A stretch of DNA of 64,000 nucleotides, from NCBI RefSeq assembly GCF_007860125.1, contig NZ_SJPW01000004.1, positions 30,272 through 94,271 of the forward strand, in the 5' to 3' direction. The DNA is from Rubripirellula tenax. Its GTDB lineage: Bacteria > Planctomycetota > Planctomycetia > Pirellulales > Pirellulaceae. The translations under genes and the position numbers were made by a program. The first letter of the stretch is position 1, and each line of letters opens with the position of its first letter. This document shows, piece by piece, positions 37,432 to 46,995 of the stretch. Below the pieces are notes generated by a model. That model searched no databases and had not been told where the DNA came from. It saw nothing but the letters and a program-made list of their open reading frames with translations.

Positions 37432-37854
37432 TCATGCCTTGTGTTTTGCGTCCAACAGAACTAGCAGCGATGCATCCGTCACATAGTCGCGAGGCGTCTT
37501 ACCCGACTTGTTCGCGATCGTTGTGTCGGCGCCGGCGGAGATCAGAATGCGGATAATTTCACGGACGGCGTCGGTTCGCCCAGCGGTGCCAGGAGCACCG
37601 GTGTTGCAAACCGCGCGGTGCAACGGTGTCGAACCGCTTCTTCGGCAACACCGATTGACGCCTGTGCCGTGTCGAATCAGAGCCTGAACCGCCATGGGAT
37701 TCCGAAACCGGACTGCATGATGCAACGCCGTCACGCCGTTCTTGTCGGATTGGTGAACGTCGACGCCGTTTGTGACCGCAGCATCGATGCGTTTTAGTTG
37801 GTCCGCATGGTCCGGATCGCGCTCACAGCAGATGCAGAAAAGTTCATTGACCAT
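37432..37854 (-). CDS. Ankyrin-repeat protein
   Basis: A 140-residue protein made of about three ankyrin repeats. The clear units are NGVTALHHAVRFRNPMAVQALIRHG (about 38-62), GSTPLHRAVCNTG with an insert, and IIRILISAGADTTIANKSGKTPRDYV (about 99-126). Ankyrin repeats mediate protein binding; no partner can be named. The gene lies alone between the zinc ribbon protein and a methyltransferase, on the same strand. Confidence 0.9.
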   Translation of the reverse strand: MVNELFCICCERDPDHADQLKRIDAAVTNGVDVHQSDKNGVTALHHAVRFRNPMAVQALIRHGTGVNRCCRRSGSTPLHRAVCNTGAPGTAGRTDAVREIIRILISAGADTTIANKSGKTPRDYVTDASLLVLLDAKHKA

Positions 37855-37885
37855 GGTGGAATCCTAGACGAAGTAACATCACAGA

Positions 37886-38572
37886 CTATCCATCACATTT
37901 TTTCGCAGCAACCATGTATCGCATCGTCCGGGTGGACGGAAGCGTATTGGTGACTTCCATGAAGCCGGCAAAGGTCACTCGAAAACCGCATTGCTCCATC
38001 AAATAGGGAACCGTCGCCATTGTCCGGCACGCCGAAAGCGGAAGTGTGTCCACCACGCCATCCCAAATGCCGGACCAGGCGGACCGATCAAACAAGCCAT
38101 CCATCACAACGACCGTGCCCAACGGTTGTAGCCATGCGTGCCAGTTTCGAAACGCCGCCAATGGGTCGTAGAGGCAATTGGTGAGCTGGCGAGAAGCAAT
38201 GACGTCGAATTGCCCATCCTCGAAAAGATCTCGGTCAGACGGATGGTCGCAGAAACCGGCAACAGTTTCGATGTGCGACAGGTCCGGCTTGGCGTTCAGT
38301 ATCGAACGCATCGCGGGGCAAGGCTCCAAGGCGGTAACCCGCAGGCCAGGCACGAGCGTTAGTGCGTGGCACAACGCGCCCGTTCCCGCACCAGCATCAA
38401 GGACGTTGGTATCGGCTACCAGCGATACACAATTGCTTAGATCAGCCAGACACGCTTCGTGATCTTGCCGTGTGAGCACGGCAACCCAAGCGTCGTATTC
38501 AGACGCCTCTTTCGGGCCAAACGCGGCAAGGCAACGTTCTCTCGATTCGAGGTAGTTCTCTCGATACACCAC
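37886..38572 (-). CDS. SAM-dependent methyltransferase
   Basis: A 228-residue class I methyltransferase. Motif I is VLDAGAGTGALCHAL (about residues 56-70) and is followed by the acidic end of strand beta-2 (VTALEPCPAM). The motif IV region is DVIASRQLTNCLYDP and a later VVVMDGLFDRSAW. The frame starts at GTG 38572. The substrate is unknown; the small-molecule type (UbiE-like) fold is likely. The next gene on the same strand is 31 bp away. Confidence 0.88.
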   Translation of the reverse strand: MVYRENYLESRERCLAAFGPKEASEYDAWVAVLTRQDHEACLADLSNCVSLVADTNVLDAGAGTGALCHALTLVPGLRVTALEPCPAMRSILNAKPDLSHIETVAGFCDHPSDRDLFEDGQFDVIASRQLTNCLYDPLAAFRNWHAWLQPLGTVVVMDGLFDRSAWSGIWDGVVDTLPLSACRTMATVPYLMEQCGFRVTFAGFMEVTNTLPSTRTMRYMVAAKKCDG

Positions 38573-38648
38573 AAGGCATCTCTTGTCGGATGGGAACGGT
38601 ACGCATCGACCGGCGGGCGAAGCACTGTTACCCGATCACGGCCGATCG

Positions 38649-39227
38649 CTACCAGTATCCGGCCCGCTGCAAAACAGTATTCGTCTCGCTGTCGAAGTAG
38701 TAGTCAGCTCCGCCCCCGTCCGATTGCACGGGACTACAAAAGTGTAAGGCTTTTTCGGGTATCGGCCAATCGCGTCCGTCGAACGAGTAATCAAAGCTCT
38801 CGCCGCTCACCGAGGCACCATCATCGAGTTGGTCTCGCGGAACTGCGGAACGGCCACCTGCTCTGCTCCAGAGGCCGTCGAGGTAACCGGTCAACTCATC
38901 AAGCGTGATCGTGTACTTGGCACGATGACCCATCGCATACTTTTCCAGCGTAATGTCGCGTGCTTGCGGAGGCAGGTAGCGTTCGACGCGATGGTCTTGA
39001 ACCTCGGCATAGGCGGCATAGTGAAAGACACCGAATCGCTGGGAATCGAGTATCGAACCAACGCCGGCGCAAACGGGCAGGAAGGCAAGTATCGCGACGA
39101 ACATCGAAACCAGTAGCGTCTTACCGCGGCGCCATCCTAACAGCGGCGAAATCAGCACCGCGACGGCTACCAATCCGAACAGCACCGCGAGGCTGATCTT
39201 AAACGGAAGTACAATCGGCCAAAGCAT
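38649..39227 (-). CDS. Hypothetical membrane protein
   Basis: A 192-residue protein that I do not recognise. The first 60 residues hold two hydrophobic segments (about 8-28 and 38-57), with a short basic loop between them (GWRRGK). The remaining 130 residues are soluble, probably outside the membrane, and end in DYYFDSETNTVLQRAGYW. Codon use and amino-acid composition are normal for the window, so it is most likely a real gene. Possibly co-transcribed with the methyltransferase. Confidence 0.7.
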   Translation of the reverse strand: MLWPIVLPFKISLAVLFGLVAVAVLISPLLGWRRGKTLLVSMFVAILAFLPVCAGVGSILDSQRFGVFHYAAYAEVQDHRVERYLPPQARDITLEKYAMGHRAKYTITLDELTGYLDGLWSRAGGRSAVPRDQLDDGASVSGESFDYSFDGRDWPIPEKALHFCSPVQSDGGGADYYFDSETNTVLQRAGYW

Positions 39228-39458
39228 GATTCAGTGAGATGACCTCGAAGACCCAAAAAGCGAACAACAGAAAACTCACGCCATGCGTAACAATCGCAAA
39301 CACTTCGGATCACTTGCGAAACTTCCGTCGCGTGCAGTTCTCCAAACCTTACCGCTATCGTATCGACATCGACTATCACGATGCAGGTAACCATCAACAA
39401 ATCATCTGCTTCGTAATCGTTCAGGTACAACGCCGTTTCATTCTAGGACCTGCAGTCA

Positions 39459-39824
39459 TCAGGATGGTGGTTCGTATGGATTGGTCGACCCACGACGAGA
39501 CCGGTTGGCGGACGCCGATTTTTTCGGAACATGGTTTGCCAGACGAATCCAGCCATGAACGTTTCCAAGGAACAGCCCGCCGATGATGCCGAAAGCTGCA
39601 CACCCTGCCGAAGGTGGATACGGAACGTTCGGCTCTGGACCAAAGTAGAGCAAAGCCGAAGCCCCGAACGAAACGACGGTGGCGGCGATCCATTCCGGAA
39701 TCCTTTGACCATGCACCCGTTTTCTCGCGTCATTTCGACCGATCACGACATGCAGGGCTCGGCCAATCGCCCAGGCGATCGACGCAATCGCGAGTACCCC
39801 GCAGAGTTCGCCCAGGTAGTACAT
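39459..39824 (-). CDS. Small membrane protein ending in NPYEPP
   Basis: A 121-residue protein from the ATG at 39824. Three hydrophobic segments are visible (about 7-26, 44-60 and 72-90). The C-terminus is RGSTNPYEPPS, the same NPYEPP motif that opens the DUF2007 protein 2.5 kb away. The recurrence suggests a planctomycete-specific tag or a shared ancestral junction. Function unknown. Confidence 0.65.
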   Translation of the reverse strand: MYYLGELCGVLAIASIAWAIGRALHVVIGRNDARKRVHGQRIPEWIAATVVSFGASALLYFGPEPNVPYPPSAGCAAFGIIGGLFLGNVHGWIRLANHVPKKSASANRSRRGSTNPYEPPS

Positions 39825-39978
39825 CAAAGTATCTGCTCAGAAGGGAGGTGCCTGCTGGACACGTACTTCGCAAGCCGCAGTCTTGTGGAAGAACGCTTTT
39901 CCAACAACAAAGACTCGGTCGCCGCGGATCATAAAAACGGCGGAGTCAACGATGCTGCCATTATGATCGAAACCACGA

Positions 39979-40452
39979 TTACCCCGGATCAACCGGTTTC
40001 GCACTCTCCGCCAACCGTGCCGTAACAATCTCTTGGTTGAAGGAGGAAACGAATTCGTCAAAATGACTGCCGTTTGAGCCCTGGAAAATGTACACCGTTC
40101 GCGTGGGTATCTCGGTGTCGAACGTCGCCCAGCGAATCGGACCGTGAATCCAGGGAGCAAATTGTAATGCTAGATAAAGAAAACAGACGATTGCGGAACC
40201 GGCGGCTGTGTAAACCGATCTCTCGAATCCAAGCAATACGTAGCCAACGGCAATCGGACCGGCGACCAAAATGAGGATGCCTTTTAGGTAACGCCCGCGG
40301 TCAACGGACTGCAGGGGATACGGATAAAAGGTCTTCACGGGCATTTCATGAGACCATTCATCAAATCCGTTTCGGTATCGCCATCGGGCCACGCCTTCAT
40401 CGACGGACAAGTGAACGGACATGGTTTGCTTACCTGCGTTGTAGGAGAGCAT
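39979..40452 (-). CDS. Hypothetical membrane protein with two TM segments
   Basis: A 157-residue protein. An N-terminal soluble part of about 60 residues (VHLSVDEGVARWRYRNGFDEWSHEMP) is followed by two hydrophobic segments (about 58-75 and 80-101). A C-terminal soluble part includes TVYIFQGSNGSHFDEFVSSFNQEI. No family is recognised with confidence. Surrounding genes are similar small unknown proteins on the same strand. Confidence 0.65.
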   Translation of the reverse strand: MLSYNAGKQTMSVHLSVDEGVARWRYRNGFDEWSHEMPVKTFYPYPLQSVDRGRYLKGILILVAGPIAVGYVLLGFERSVYTAAGSAIVCFLYLALQFAPWIHGPIRWATFDTEIPTRTVYIFQGSNGSHFDEFVSSFNQEIVTARLAESAKPVDPG

Positions 40453-40673
40453 GGGTAACTCCGTACGTTAGAATCGATTGAGTTGCGCAAGAGACCGACA
40501 ACCAACACCGAGCAAGGCGGTCTCCACTCGGGTTACAAACGCCTGTTTCTACAATTCGCATACGGCCGTACTTCAACGCCGCCTTGGATTTCCAGAACAA
40601 CCGATTCAATGCTGTGTTTCATCAGTTTCGAATCGTATAAAAGCAACGACAGTCGCTGCGCCGCGCACGTTCA

Positions 40674-41321
40674 TCATTCGGATCGCTCCAATATCGAAAC
40701 GACACGGGCCGCAATGGCGACGCCCAGCAAACGGTGTTGATCAACATCAAGATGCACACCATCGACGTTGCTGGTCGTGACGACAACGCCGGCGTCTAGG
40801 AAGTCACAGTCCAAGTGATTCGCCACGTCGCTTATCGCATCAGCTAGTCCGACAGACTTGAGCTCAGCGGCCTCGAACTTGGAAGCAATATCGCCTTTCG
40901 CTTGCTTAATCGGCGGCGGAGCGACAAGCATGATTTCGGGCATCGGCATTCCACATTCGATGGGAGCACGGCGAATCGCAGCAACTAACGCGGCAACGCC
41001 CTGCGCGGACTGCCGTGCAGTGGTTCGATGCACAGACTGGAAATCGTTCGCACCCAAAAACAGAATGACGAGCGACAACGGCGAATTCACTTCGATCCGC
41101 TGCTCGATCCCAACGAGTCCATTGCGACCAGGCTTGAGCGGATCTTCCCAGACGGTTCGCCGACCATTGAGACAATCTTCGATCACGCGGACAGACCACT
41201 CCTTCCTAAGAAGTTCGCCTTCCATCACTCCTGGCCAACGCTCGTGAAACGGAAGTCGGTTGCGAGTTCCCGGTATGATCCCCCAACTAAGTGAGTCGGC
41301 ATAAACAAGGATTTGGTTCAC
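40674..41321 (-). CDS. SGNH/GDSL-family hydrolase (arylesterase-like)
   Basis: A 215-residue hydrolase. Block I is ILVYADSLSWG, where the Ser of YADS replaces the usual GDS; block III is LVILFLGANDF with its Asn; block V is NVDGVHLDVDQH with the catalytic Asp-x-x-His. The protein has no signal peptide, so it should act in the cytoplasm. The start is GTG at 41321. Family members hydrolyse esters of aromatic alcohols, acyl groups or lipids; the exact substrate cannot be told. It stands 220 bp from the preceding gene. Confidence 0.88.
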   Translation of the reverse strand: MNQILVYADSLSWGIIPGTRNRLPFHERWPGVMEGELLRKEWSVRVIEDCLNGRRTVWEDPLKPGRNGLVGIEQRIEVNSPLSLVILFLGANDFQSVHRTTARQSAQGVAALVAAIRRAPIECGMPMPEIMLVAPPPIKQAKGDIASKFEAAELKSVGLADAISDVANHLDCDFLDAGVVVTTSNVDGVHLDVDQHRLLGVAIAARVVSILERSE

Positions 41322-41416
41322 TCAACCATCCCTCCAAGGCATAGCGTCTGGGTTCAACGATCGGCGTGATCAAAACACTCGGGCAGCAATCTCAACGGGT
41401 CGTCCCTTTGCCGGCA

Positions 41417-41803
41417 TCATCTCGGAGTCGTCGCAAATGGCGCTGCAACCAATTGAAAATCATCTTCGTAGATGACGTAGCCCGGTGTTGCTGTCGTCAA
41501 CTGTCGAACCGGTATTCCGCATTCCGCAACAAGGTAGGCGAGGTATCGAACGCGAGCGACACAATCCACCGACTCCATCTTAAACCAGCAAATTCCATCG
41601 TCGCTACGATGGGGACGCCGTGAAAGGGCAAAGCGGTCTGGTATTGGCAGGTTGGTGACGAACCAATCCAAGGTACTGCGAAGCTCATCGTGGAGATATT
41701 TGGGGCCAGTCTCATGTTCCAAAATATCGTATGCCGCACCGAAAACGCCTTCGGGTCGGCCGGGCTCACGATTCGGGTCGCAGGCGACGAAGCGGATGAA
41801 CAC
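41417..41803 (-). CDS. Conserved-looking hypothetical protein, GTG start
   Basis: A 128-residue soluble protein with a probable GTG start at 41803 (VFIRFVACDPNREPGRPEGVF). The longer frame to 41995 begins with Arg/Phe-rich residues that look non-coding, so I take the shorter form. The protein has the composition of a small mixed alpha/beta protein (EHETGPKYLHDELRSTLDWFVTNLPIPDRF ... VRYLAYLVAECGIPVRQL). It is reminiscent of toxin-immunity or RES-type small proteins, but I cannot name a family. Nothing next to it gives a clue. Confidence 0.5.
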   Translation of the reverse strand: MFIRFVACDPNREPGRPEGVFGAAYDILEHETGPKYLHDELRSTLDWFVTNLPIPDRFALSRRPHRSDDGICWFKMESVDCVARVRYLAYLVAECGIPVRQLTTATPGYVIYEDDFQLVAAPFATTPR

Positions 41804-42030
41804 AATTGGGGTCGATTGAAAGATGTCGCGAAAATCGGCTCGATCAAATCGACGTTTTTTTCTTTGCGTCAAGCAAGCCGTTTGTTGAAACAGTCGGTCG
41901 AGTCGATTCAGGGGACGTGCAAAGTTGTCGAGCCATCGTAGAGTTGCAAAGGACCAGACGAAGCAAGTCGGCAAGGTTACGGCAGACGGCCACAATCTTG
42001 CGATGAAAGTGCCCTCGTCCGCAGGACCGA

Positions 42031-43284
42031 TCAGTCCGCGACGCAGTACAACGCCTGATTGCTGCGCAGATAGATTTTGCCATCCGATACCGCGGGGGAC
42101 GCGTTGAAATCGGTTTCGTCGTTGGCAAACACGTTCTGAGCAATCGGTTCGAACTTATCGCCGGGCGAGTAAACAAACGTGCCGCTCTTGCGAGTCACGA
42201 CGTAGATATTGCCGCCGACCAGCACGGGTGATGCGTAGACCGGGCGTCCGCTTTGTAGGTTGCCGACGCGTTCCTTATAGACGACTTCGCCGTCTTTGGC
42301 AGAAGTGCAGTACGCGATGCCGCGGTCATCGATCCAATAAAAGCGTCCGTCATGAAGAAGCGGTGTTGCAACATAGGAACTGGACTGATTTTCCCAAAGG
42401 ACGTGCGTGTCGGTTACGTCCTGGTCGCCGCCCGCCTTGACGGCGATGCTTCCCGACGCACGGTATCCGCCAAAACTGTAAACGGTTTCGCCATCGACAA
42501 TCACCGATGGCGAAACGTTTCCCGTCATCGGCGACTTGGCGTACCATTTTAATTTTCCGGTGCTCGGGTGCAGCGACCAGAGTTCGCCGGGAACGCTGAT
42601 GACAAGTTCTTGGTCGCCACCGCTACGGGTAACGATTCGGGGCGTCCCGTAGGTCAGTTCCAGCATCCCCGCTTCCTGGCGCCATCGCTCTTTACCAGTC
42701 GTTTTGTCGATCGAGATGATTGCCTTGGCTTCTTCGGCCGCGTTGACGATCACGGTGTCCTCGAACAGCACCAAACTTGCCGCGGATCCCCATTGGCGAT
42801 TGCTGGACTCTTTTCCGACATCGACACTCCAGTTCTTTTTCCCGTCCAAAGTGATACTGTGAACGCCACCTTTGCCTAAGAATACGTAGACGTCTTGGCC
42901 ATCGGTGACCGGCGTGTTGCTGGCGTAACCGTGTTCGGTGATGTACCCCTGGTAACCGTCTTCGCGATAGTCGATCGGGAAATCGACCGACCACTCTTCC
43001 TTGCCCGTGTTTTTGTCGAAACATAGAACCTGTCGTTTTCCGTCACCATTGCCGCTGACATAGCAAGTCACGATGACACGATCGCCTACGATGATTGGAC
43101 TAGACGACCCCGAACCGGGCAAATCGACCTTCCAAGCCAAGTTCTCGGTATCGGTCCAGGTTGTCGGCACGGAATCGCCGGAACGCGCCGCGCCGTCAGG
43201 CCCTAAGAATGCCGGCCAATCGTCCGCGTTTGAAACAAAGATTGAAAGGCAGACAAAGAGTGAAGCGATTAGAGATCGAAGCAT
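42031..43284 (-). CDS. PQQ-binding-like beta-propeller protein, exported
   Basis: About 417 residues from the ATG at 43284 with a signal peptide (MLRSLIASLFVCLSIFVSNA). The mature start DDWPAFLGPDGAARSGDS is typical for planctomycete PQQ-like repeats. Repeated blades carry Trp-docking signatures such as QVLCFDKNTGKEEWSVDFP, ISIDKTTGKERWRQEAG and SLHPSTGKLKWYAKSP. The family includes BamB and quinoprotein dehydrogenases; the enzyme-specific metal ligands of the latter are not apparent, so a scaffold or binding role is as likely. It lies alone, 22 bp or more from the downstream end of the LEPR-XLL protein gene. Confidence 0.88.
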   Translation of the reverse strand: MLRSLIASLFVCLSIFVSNADDWPAFLGPDGAARSGDSVPTTWTDTENLAWKVDLPGSGSSSPIIVGDRVIVTCYVSGNGDGKRQVLCFDKNTGKEEWSVDFPIDYREDGYQGYITEHGYASNTPVTDGQDVYVFLGKGGVHSITLDGKKNWSVDVGKESSNRQWGSAASLVLFEDTVIVNAAEEAKAIISIDKTTGKERWRQEAGMLELTYGTPRIVTRSGGDQELVISVPGELWSLHPSTGKLKWYAKSPMTGNVSPSVIVDGETVYSFGGYRASGSIAVKAGGDQDVTDTHVLWENQSSSYVATPLLHDGRFYWIDDRGIAYCTSAKDGEVVYKERVGNLQSGRPVYASPVLVGGNIYVVTRKSGTFVYSPGDKFEPIAQNVFANDETDFNASPAVSDGKIYLRSNQALYCVAD

Positions 43285-43348
43285 GTTGGGATTCCGTGGG
43301 TGCGGTGGTCGGTCGGCCCGATGCAATCAGGGCAATTGCGACGACGGC

Positions 43349-44518
43349 CTAGGTTAGCGTACCGAAGAGTTTGTGTTTTCGTCGAGCGGCGATTGCGGCA
43401 CCGGTCAGAATCGCGATCGCTGGATACGCTACGGCTGGCAATCGGAACGCGACATGGGTGCCAATCGGTTGGGATTCTGAATCTTTCATTTGCCCGATCG
43501 ATGCCATGATCACGTCGAGGACTTCGTCGGACATCATCGGCGCACTTCCGCTGGCGATCAGTTCCAGAGAACGATGCAGCATGACGGTGGATTCCAATTG
43601 CACGTTCATCCATCGACCGTCGGCAATGGCTTCGACGCTCGGCAAGTCGATGCGGTCGATCGCGATCATCCCACCGGAACCGCCGAACCAGGAATGAATG
43701 ATCGCGTCGGCAATTCGACTCTGTCGCGTCGACGCACGCCCGATTACGGAATTGATCGTTGAAATTGCGTCGAGATCCAGTTGCCACGGTGCTCGTGAAG
43801 CGTCAGCGGATTCGCTCTCGCGGCCGTTTAGATTCCAAGGTGCGAGTTCGATAAGCTCGTTGTCTGGATCATCATCGGTTGATGTGTCAGGGGTCGAAAA
43901 ATCACTAGCTTGAGATCTAGAAATCACCGACGCGATTGCCAACTTTGATTCCGAATCATCGTCGAGACGCGTCTGAACTGCCTCGTCGACGCGAGTTGCT
44001 GTGTCGGTCGACTCAACCACGTCCGTGGCAACGATACCTGCCAGCGCCGCGTCGACTGCGACGGCACGAACTGCCAACAAAGACTGTGACGCCGAGGCAG
44101 GTTGTGGTGTCGAAGCGGACGGTGCCGCCGAAGCAGAAGGTGATATCGAAACGGATTTCGAGGCGGTAACGGGCTGTGCGGCTTGTGTCGGCGGCGATGT
44201 TGCAAAGACGACCGAAACACCTGCCGCCGTGGGGGGTTGCGCAGTGACAGTTTCGACGCGAATTTTCTGTGGCGTGTCAAAGCGATTATCTGAATGCCGC
44301 CCCCTATTTGAATTGCCGATACGATCAAATCCTGGCCTTAGCGAGCTCACCTCATTCGGTCGCGTGGCGTCTTGGTTGCGAAGACGGTCGCGTGAACCGA
44401 AATGGTCTTGGTGGACGTCATTGTCGAAGACGTCAGCGGCGAAGGGGTTCCCCGCCAACAATGATCGACTCTCCAGTGCTTCGATACAGAGCAACCGGCT
44501 TTCCGTTCTATCGTTCAC
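43349..44518 (-). CDS. LEPR-XLL type surface protein of sigma/kinase operon
   Basis: A 389-residue protein. The N-terminus carries a LEPR-XLL variant (CIEALESRSLLAGN, about residues 11-24), which marks planctomycete exported surface proteins. The middle (about 80-220) is a low-complexity Ser/Thr/Ala/Pro/Val-rich linker. The C-terminal 120 residues end in a hydrophobic helix (PAVAYPAIAILTGAAIAARRKHK), so it may be membrane anchored with a basic tail. The start GTG overlaps the kinase stop (GTGA, 4 bp). Being coupled to a sigma factor and kinase, it may be a sensor or anti-sigma-like element, which is inference. Confidence 0.75.
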   Translation of the reverse strand: MNDRTESRLLCIEALESRSLLAGNPFAADVFDNDVHQDHFGSRDRLRNQDATRPNEVSSLRPGFDRIGNSNRGRHSDNRFDTPQKIRVETVTAQPPTAAGVSVVFATSPPTQAAQPVTASKSVSISPSASAAPSASTPQPASASQSLLAVRAVAVDAALAGIVATDVVESTDTATRVDEAVQTRLDDDSESKLAIASVISRSQASDFSTPDTSTDDDPDNELIELAPWNLNGRESESADASRAPWQLDLDAISTINSVIGRASTRQSRIADAIIHSWFGGSGGMIAIDRIDLPSVEAIADGRWMNVQLESTVMLHRSLELIASGSAPMMSDEVLDVIMASIGQMKDSESQPIGTHVAFRLPAVAYPAIAILTGAAIAARRKHKLFGTLT

Positions 44519-46995
44519 GACTCACCTCGCAACTGTTGCAGGTTATACTGCTGGGTCTTCAACGCGGCATGGTACTGGTGCATTTGCGGTGCCAATGAGA
44601 TCGCGATTCGCTGGTGTTCGATTGCGTCTTCATAGATGCGTCTGGCCGTCTCGGGATCACCAATACGTTGTGTCAAAAAAGCCAGATTGTTAAGCACTCC
44701 GCCAAGCATGTTTTGGACTTCGGCATCGTCAACGAATACCAGCTTCAGCATTCGACCGTGGTCGGCGGCCTGCCGAAGTGCATCGCTTGCTTGCGACAAT
44801 TGATGGGTCGCCGCCAACGAAAGCCCTAGTTGATTCAGGCTGATGATAAGATCACGACGGTAGGTCGGTTGATCGGGCCATCGGGAGATGAGTTGCTGTC
44901 CGATCTTGACCGATTGCTGCAGTGACTCAACGGCGCTGGCGTGGTCTCTCATTTGGGATTGCGAAGTCGCCAGCGTGTTGAGTGTCAGCATGACTTGGGT
45001 TGCCAATTTCGGATCGGCCGGATCGGTTTCTAACAAGGCGACTTGATAACGAAGTGATTGACTTGCCAATTCGGCCGATCGCTCGGGCGCTCGCTTCGCC
45101 AACAAACCCGCCAAATTCGAGCGGACGGTGGATTGAAGCATCTCTTGACCGTCGGCCGATTCCAGCAGTTCGATCGCATGCTCGAAAGTCTGCTGTGACT
45201 CGTCGATTTTTTGAGCATCGGCCAACATGCTGCCGAGATTGTTCAGCGTTTTTGCTAGTTCGATTTCGCAGTGCAGACGACTCTGCGTATCGATGGCTTT
45301 GGCGAACCAGACGCCGGCTGCTTGCAGGTCGCCGGCCTGCGTAAAACGCTGTGCCAAATTGTTTTGGCTGATCGACCATTGCAATTGCAGGGTCTTGTCA
45401 TCGGACCGTTGGGCCAGTTCGCTGTAAAGCTCTTCCGATGCTCGAAGTGAATCGATCGCTTCGGTCACGTTCCCCAACTCGCTTTGCAAGACACCCATCT
45501 TGCCCAGCGTGATTGCCAGGTCACGGCGTTGTTGTTCACCGTCTCGGTTGACGTCGTTGACGGCAACCGCCGCCATCTGTTGATAGTATCCGAGCGTTTC
45601 AGATAGCAATCGGTGACGGACCGAGTTGGCAGCGGGAATGTCAGCCAACAACTCAGTGATCTGCGTCCCCAACCGATCCACCGCTTCGCGAGCGATGGCT
45701 TGGTTACGGTTCGATTGAATCGCCAATGCATCAGAGACGTTTTTCGCGGCGGCCAGCTTTGTTGTGCCGACGGCGAATCCGGCCAACGCCAGACACCCGA
45801 CCAACGCCGTCGCGATCACGGCCGTGCGATGATTCGAAGCAAATCGAACGACCTTGTCGGTCAACGTTGGTGGTCGGGCGATTGTGGATTCTCCCGCGAG
45901 TACCCGTCGCAGATCCGCAGCAAACTCGCTTGCCGATTCGTAACGATCGTCTCGCTTACTCGCCATCGCTTTGGCGATCACGGTTGCTAAATCGCAAGGA
46001 ATGTCGGTTCGGATTCGACGCAGCGGGCTGATCACGTCCTCGTCGACTTGACGCAAGATCGTCGCGGCGTCGTCACCGGCATGTGCCGGGCGCTTCGCCA
46101 ACATCTCGTAAAGCGTCGCGGCAAGCGAGTAGATATCCGTTCGACCGTCGACGACCGCCGAGTCGCCGCGTGCCTGTTCGGGGCTCATGTAACGAATGGT
46201 GCCGACCACGTCTTTCGATCCCGTGATGGACACATCGCTTTGGATACGAGCCAACCCAAAGTCGGCGATCCAAACCTTGCCACGCCCATCCAATAACAGG
46301 TTCGATGGTTTGATGTCACGGTGAATGATGCCAAACTCGTGGGCCGCCTGCAGACCGCTTGCAACTTGGACGGTGAAATCAACGGCGGTGCGCCAATCGG
46401 TTTTCACACCGTCTTGTTTCGCATAGGTCGCAATCCAGTCTTCGATCGATGCACCGTCGATGTACCGCATCGCATAGAAATGGACGCCGCGTTCAAAACC
46501 AACCGCAAAGACAGGAACGATATTGGGATGCTGCAGACTTGCGGCAGCTTCGGCTTCGTGTTGGAAACGTGTCAGTTGGCGAGGATCCAGCACCGCGGCC
46601 ATCGGCAGCAACTTGACCGCAACGGTTCGGCGTAGCGATACTTGGGTCGCTCGATAGACAACCCCCATTCCGCCTCGCCCGATCGTTTCGTGCAGCAGAA
46701 AGTCACCGAGACAGTTTGATGAGTCGCACGGCTGTGTCGGCTGTGGTGTTCCGGCCGCCATTCGATGCAGACTCTCCAGTCCGCTTACGCATTCGCGCAG
46801 CGCCTCGCGAAGTTCGGGCGTGGAAGCAGTGATTTGTTCGACCGACGGTGGCAGACCGGTTTCCATTGCGTGAAGGTAAGTTTCAAGCAGCTCGCCCAGA
46901 GTTTCTTTTTGCTCGTCGGTCAAACCTTGAATGCAGCCTGACTCATCGTCGAGCTCATCATCCATCGATTGATGGTGGTTGCCAAGCGAAATCAT
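44515..46995 (-). CDS. Ser/Thr protein kinase with TPR domain, coupled to ECF sigma factor
   Basis: About 826 residues from the ATG at 46995, which overlaps the sigma-factor stop (ATGA). The kinase domain (about 103-375) has GRGGMGVVYRA, AVKLL lysine, HRDIKPSNLLLD, DFGLARI and SPEQARG. A membrane helix (about 407-430, VIATALVGCLALAGFAVG) follows. The C-terminal 400 residues are tetratricopeptide-type helices (LAITLGKMGVLQSELGNVTEAIDSL and others), probably outside the membrane. The TPR face would bind partners. Genes before and after are coupled by 4-bp overlaps, so sigma factor, kinase and surface protein are made together. Confidence 0.93.
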   Translation of the reverse strand: MISLGNHHQSMDDELDDESGCIQGLTDEQKETLGELLETYLHAMETGLPPSVEQITASTPELREALRECVSGLESLHRMAAGTPQPTQPCDSSNCLGDFLLHETIGRGGMGVVYRATQVSLRRTVAVKLLPMAAVLDPRQLTRFQHEAEAAASLQHPNIVPVFAVGFERGVHFYAMRYIDGASIEDWIATYAKQDGVKTDWRTAVDFTVQVASGLQAAHEFGIIHRDIKPSNLLLDGRGKVWIADFGLARIQSDVSITGSKDVVGTIRYMSPEQARGDSAVVDGRTDIYSLAATLYEMLAKRPAHAGDDAATILRQVDEDVISPLRRIRTDIPCDLATVIAKAMASKRDDRYESASEFAADLRRVLAGESTIARPPTLTDKVVRFASNHRTAVIATALVGCLALAGFAVGTTKLAAAKNVSDALAIQSNRNQAIAREAVDRLGTQITELLADIPAANSVRHRLLSETLGYYQQMAAVAVNDVNRDGEQQRRDLAITLGKMGVLQSELGNVTEAIDSLRASEELYSELAQRSDDKTLQLQWSISQNNLAQRFTQAGDLQAAGVWFAKAIDTQSRLHCEIELAKTLNNLGSMLADAQKIDESQQTFEHAIELLESADGQEMLQSTVRSNLAGLLAKRAPERSAELASQSLRYQVALLETDPADPKLATQVMLTLNTLATSQSQMRDHASAVESLQQSVKIGQQLISRWPDQPTYRRDLIISLNQLGLSLAATHQLSQASDALRQAADHGRMLKLVFVDDAEVQNMLGGVLNNLAFLTQRIGDPETARRIYEDAIEHQRIAISLAPQMHQYHAALKTQQYNLQQLRGES

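Noticed and set aside
39228..39458. Frames on both strands in the gap after the two-TM membrane protein (for example 39239-39586 plus and 39167-39430 minus)
   Set aside because: They overlap flanking genes and have Cys/Arg-rich, non-globular composition; I see no gene in this gap.
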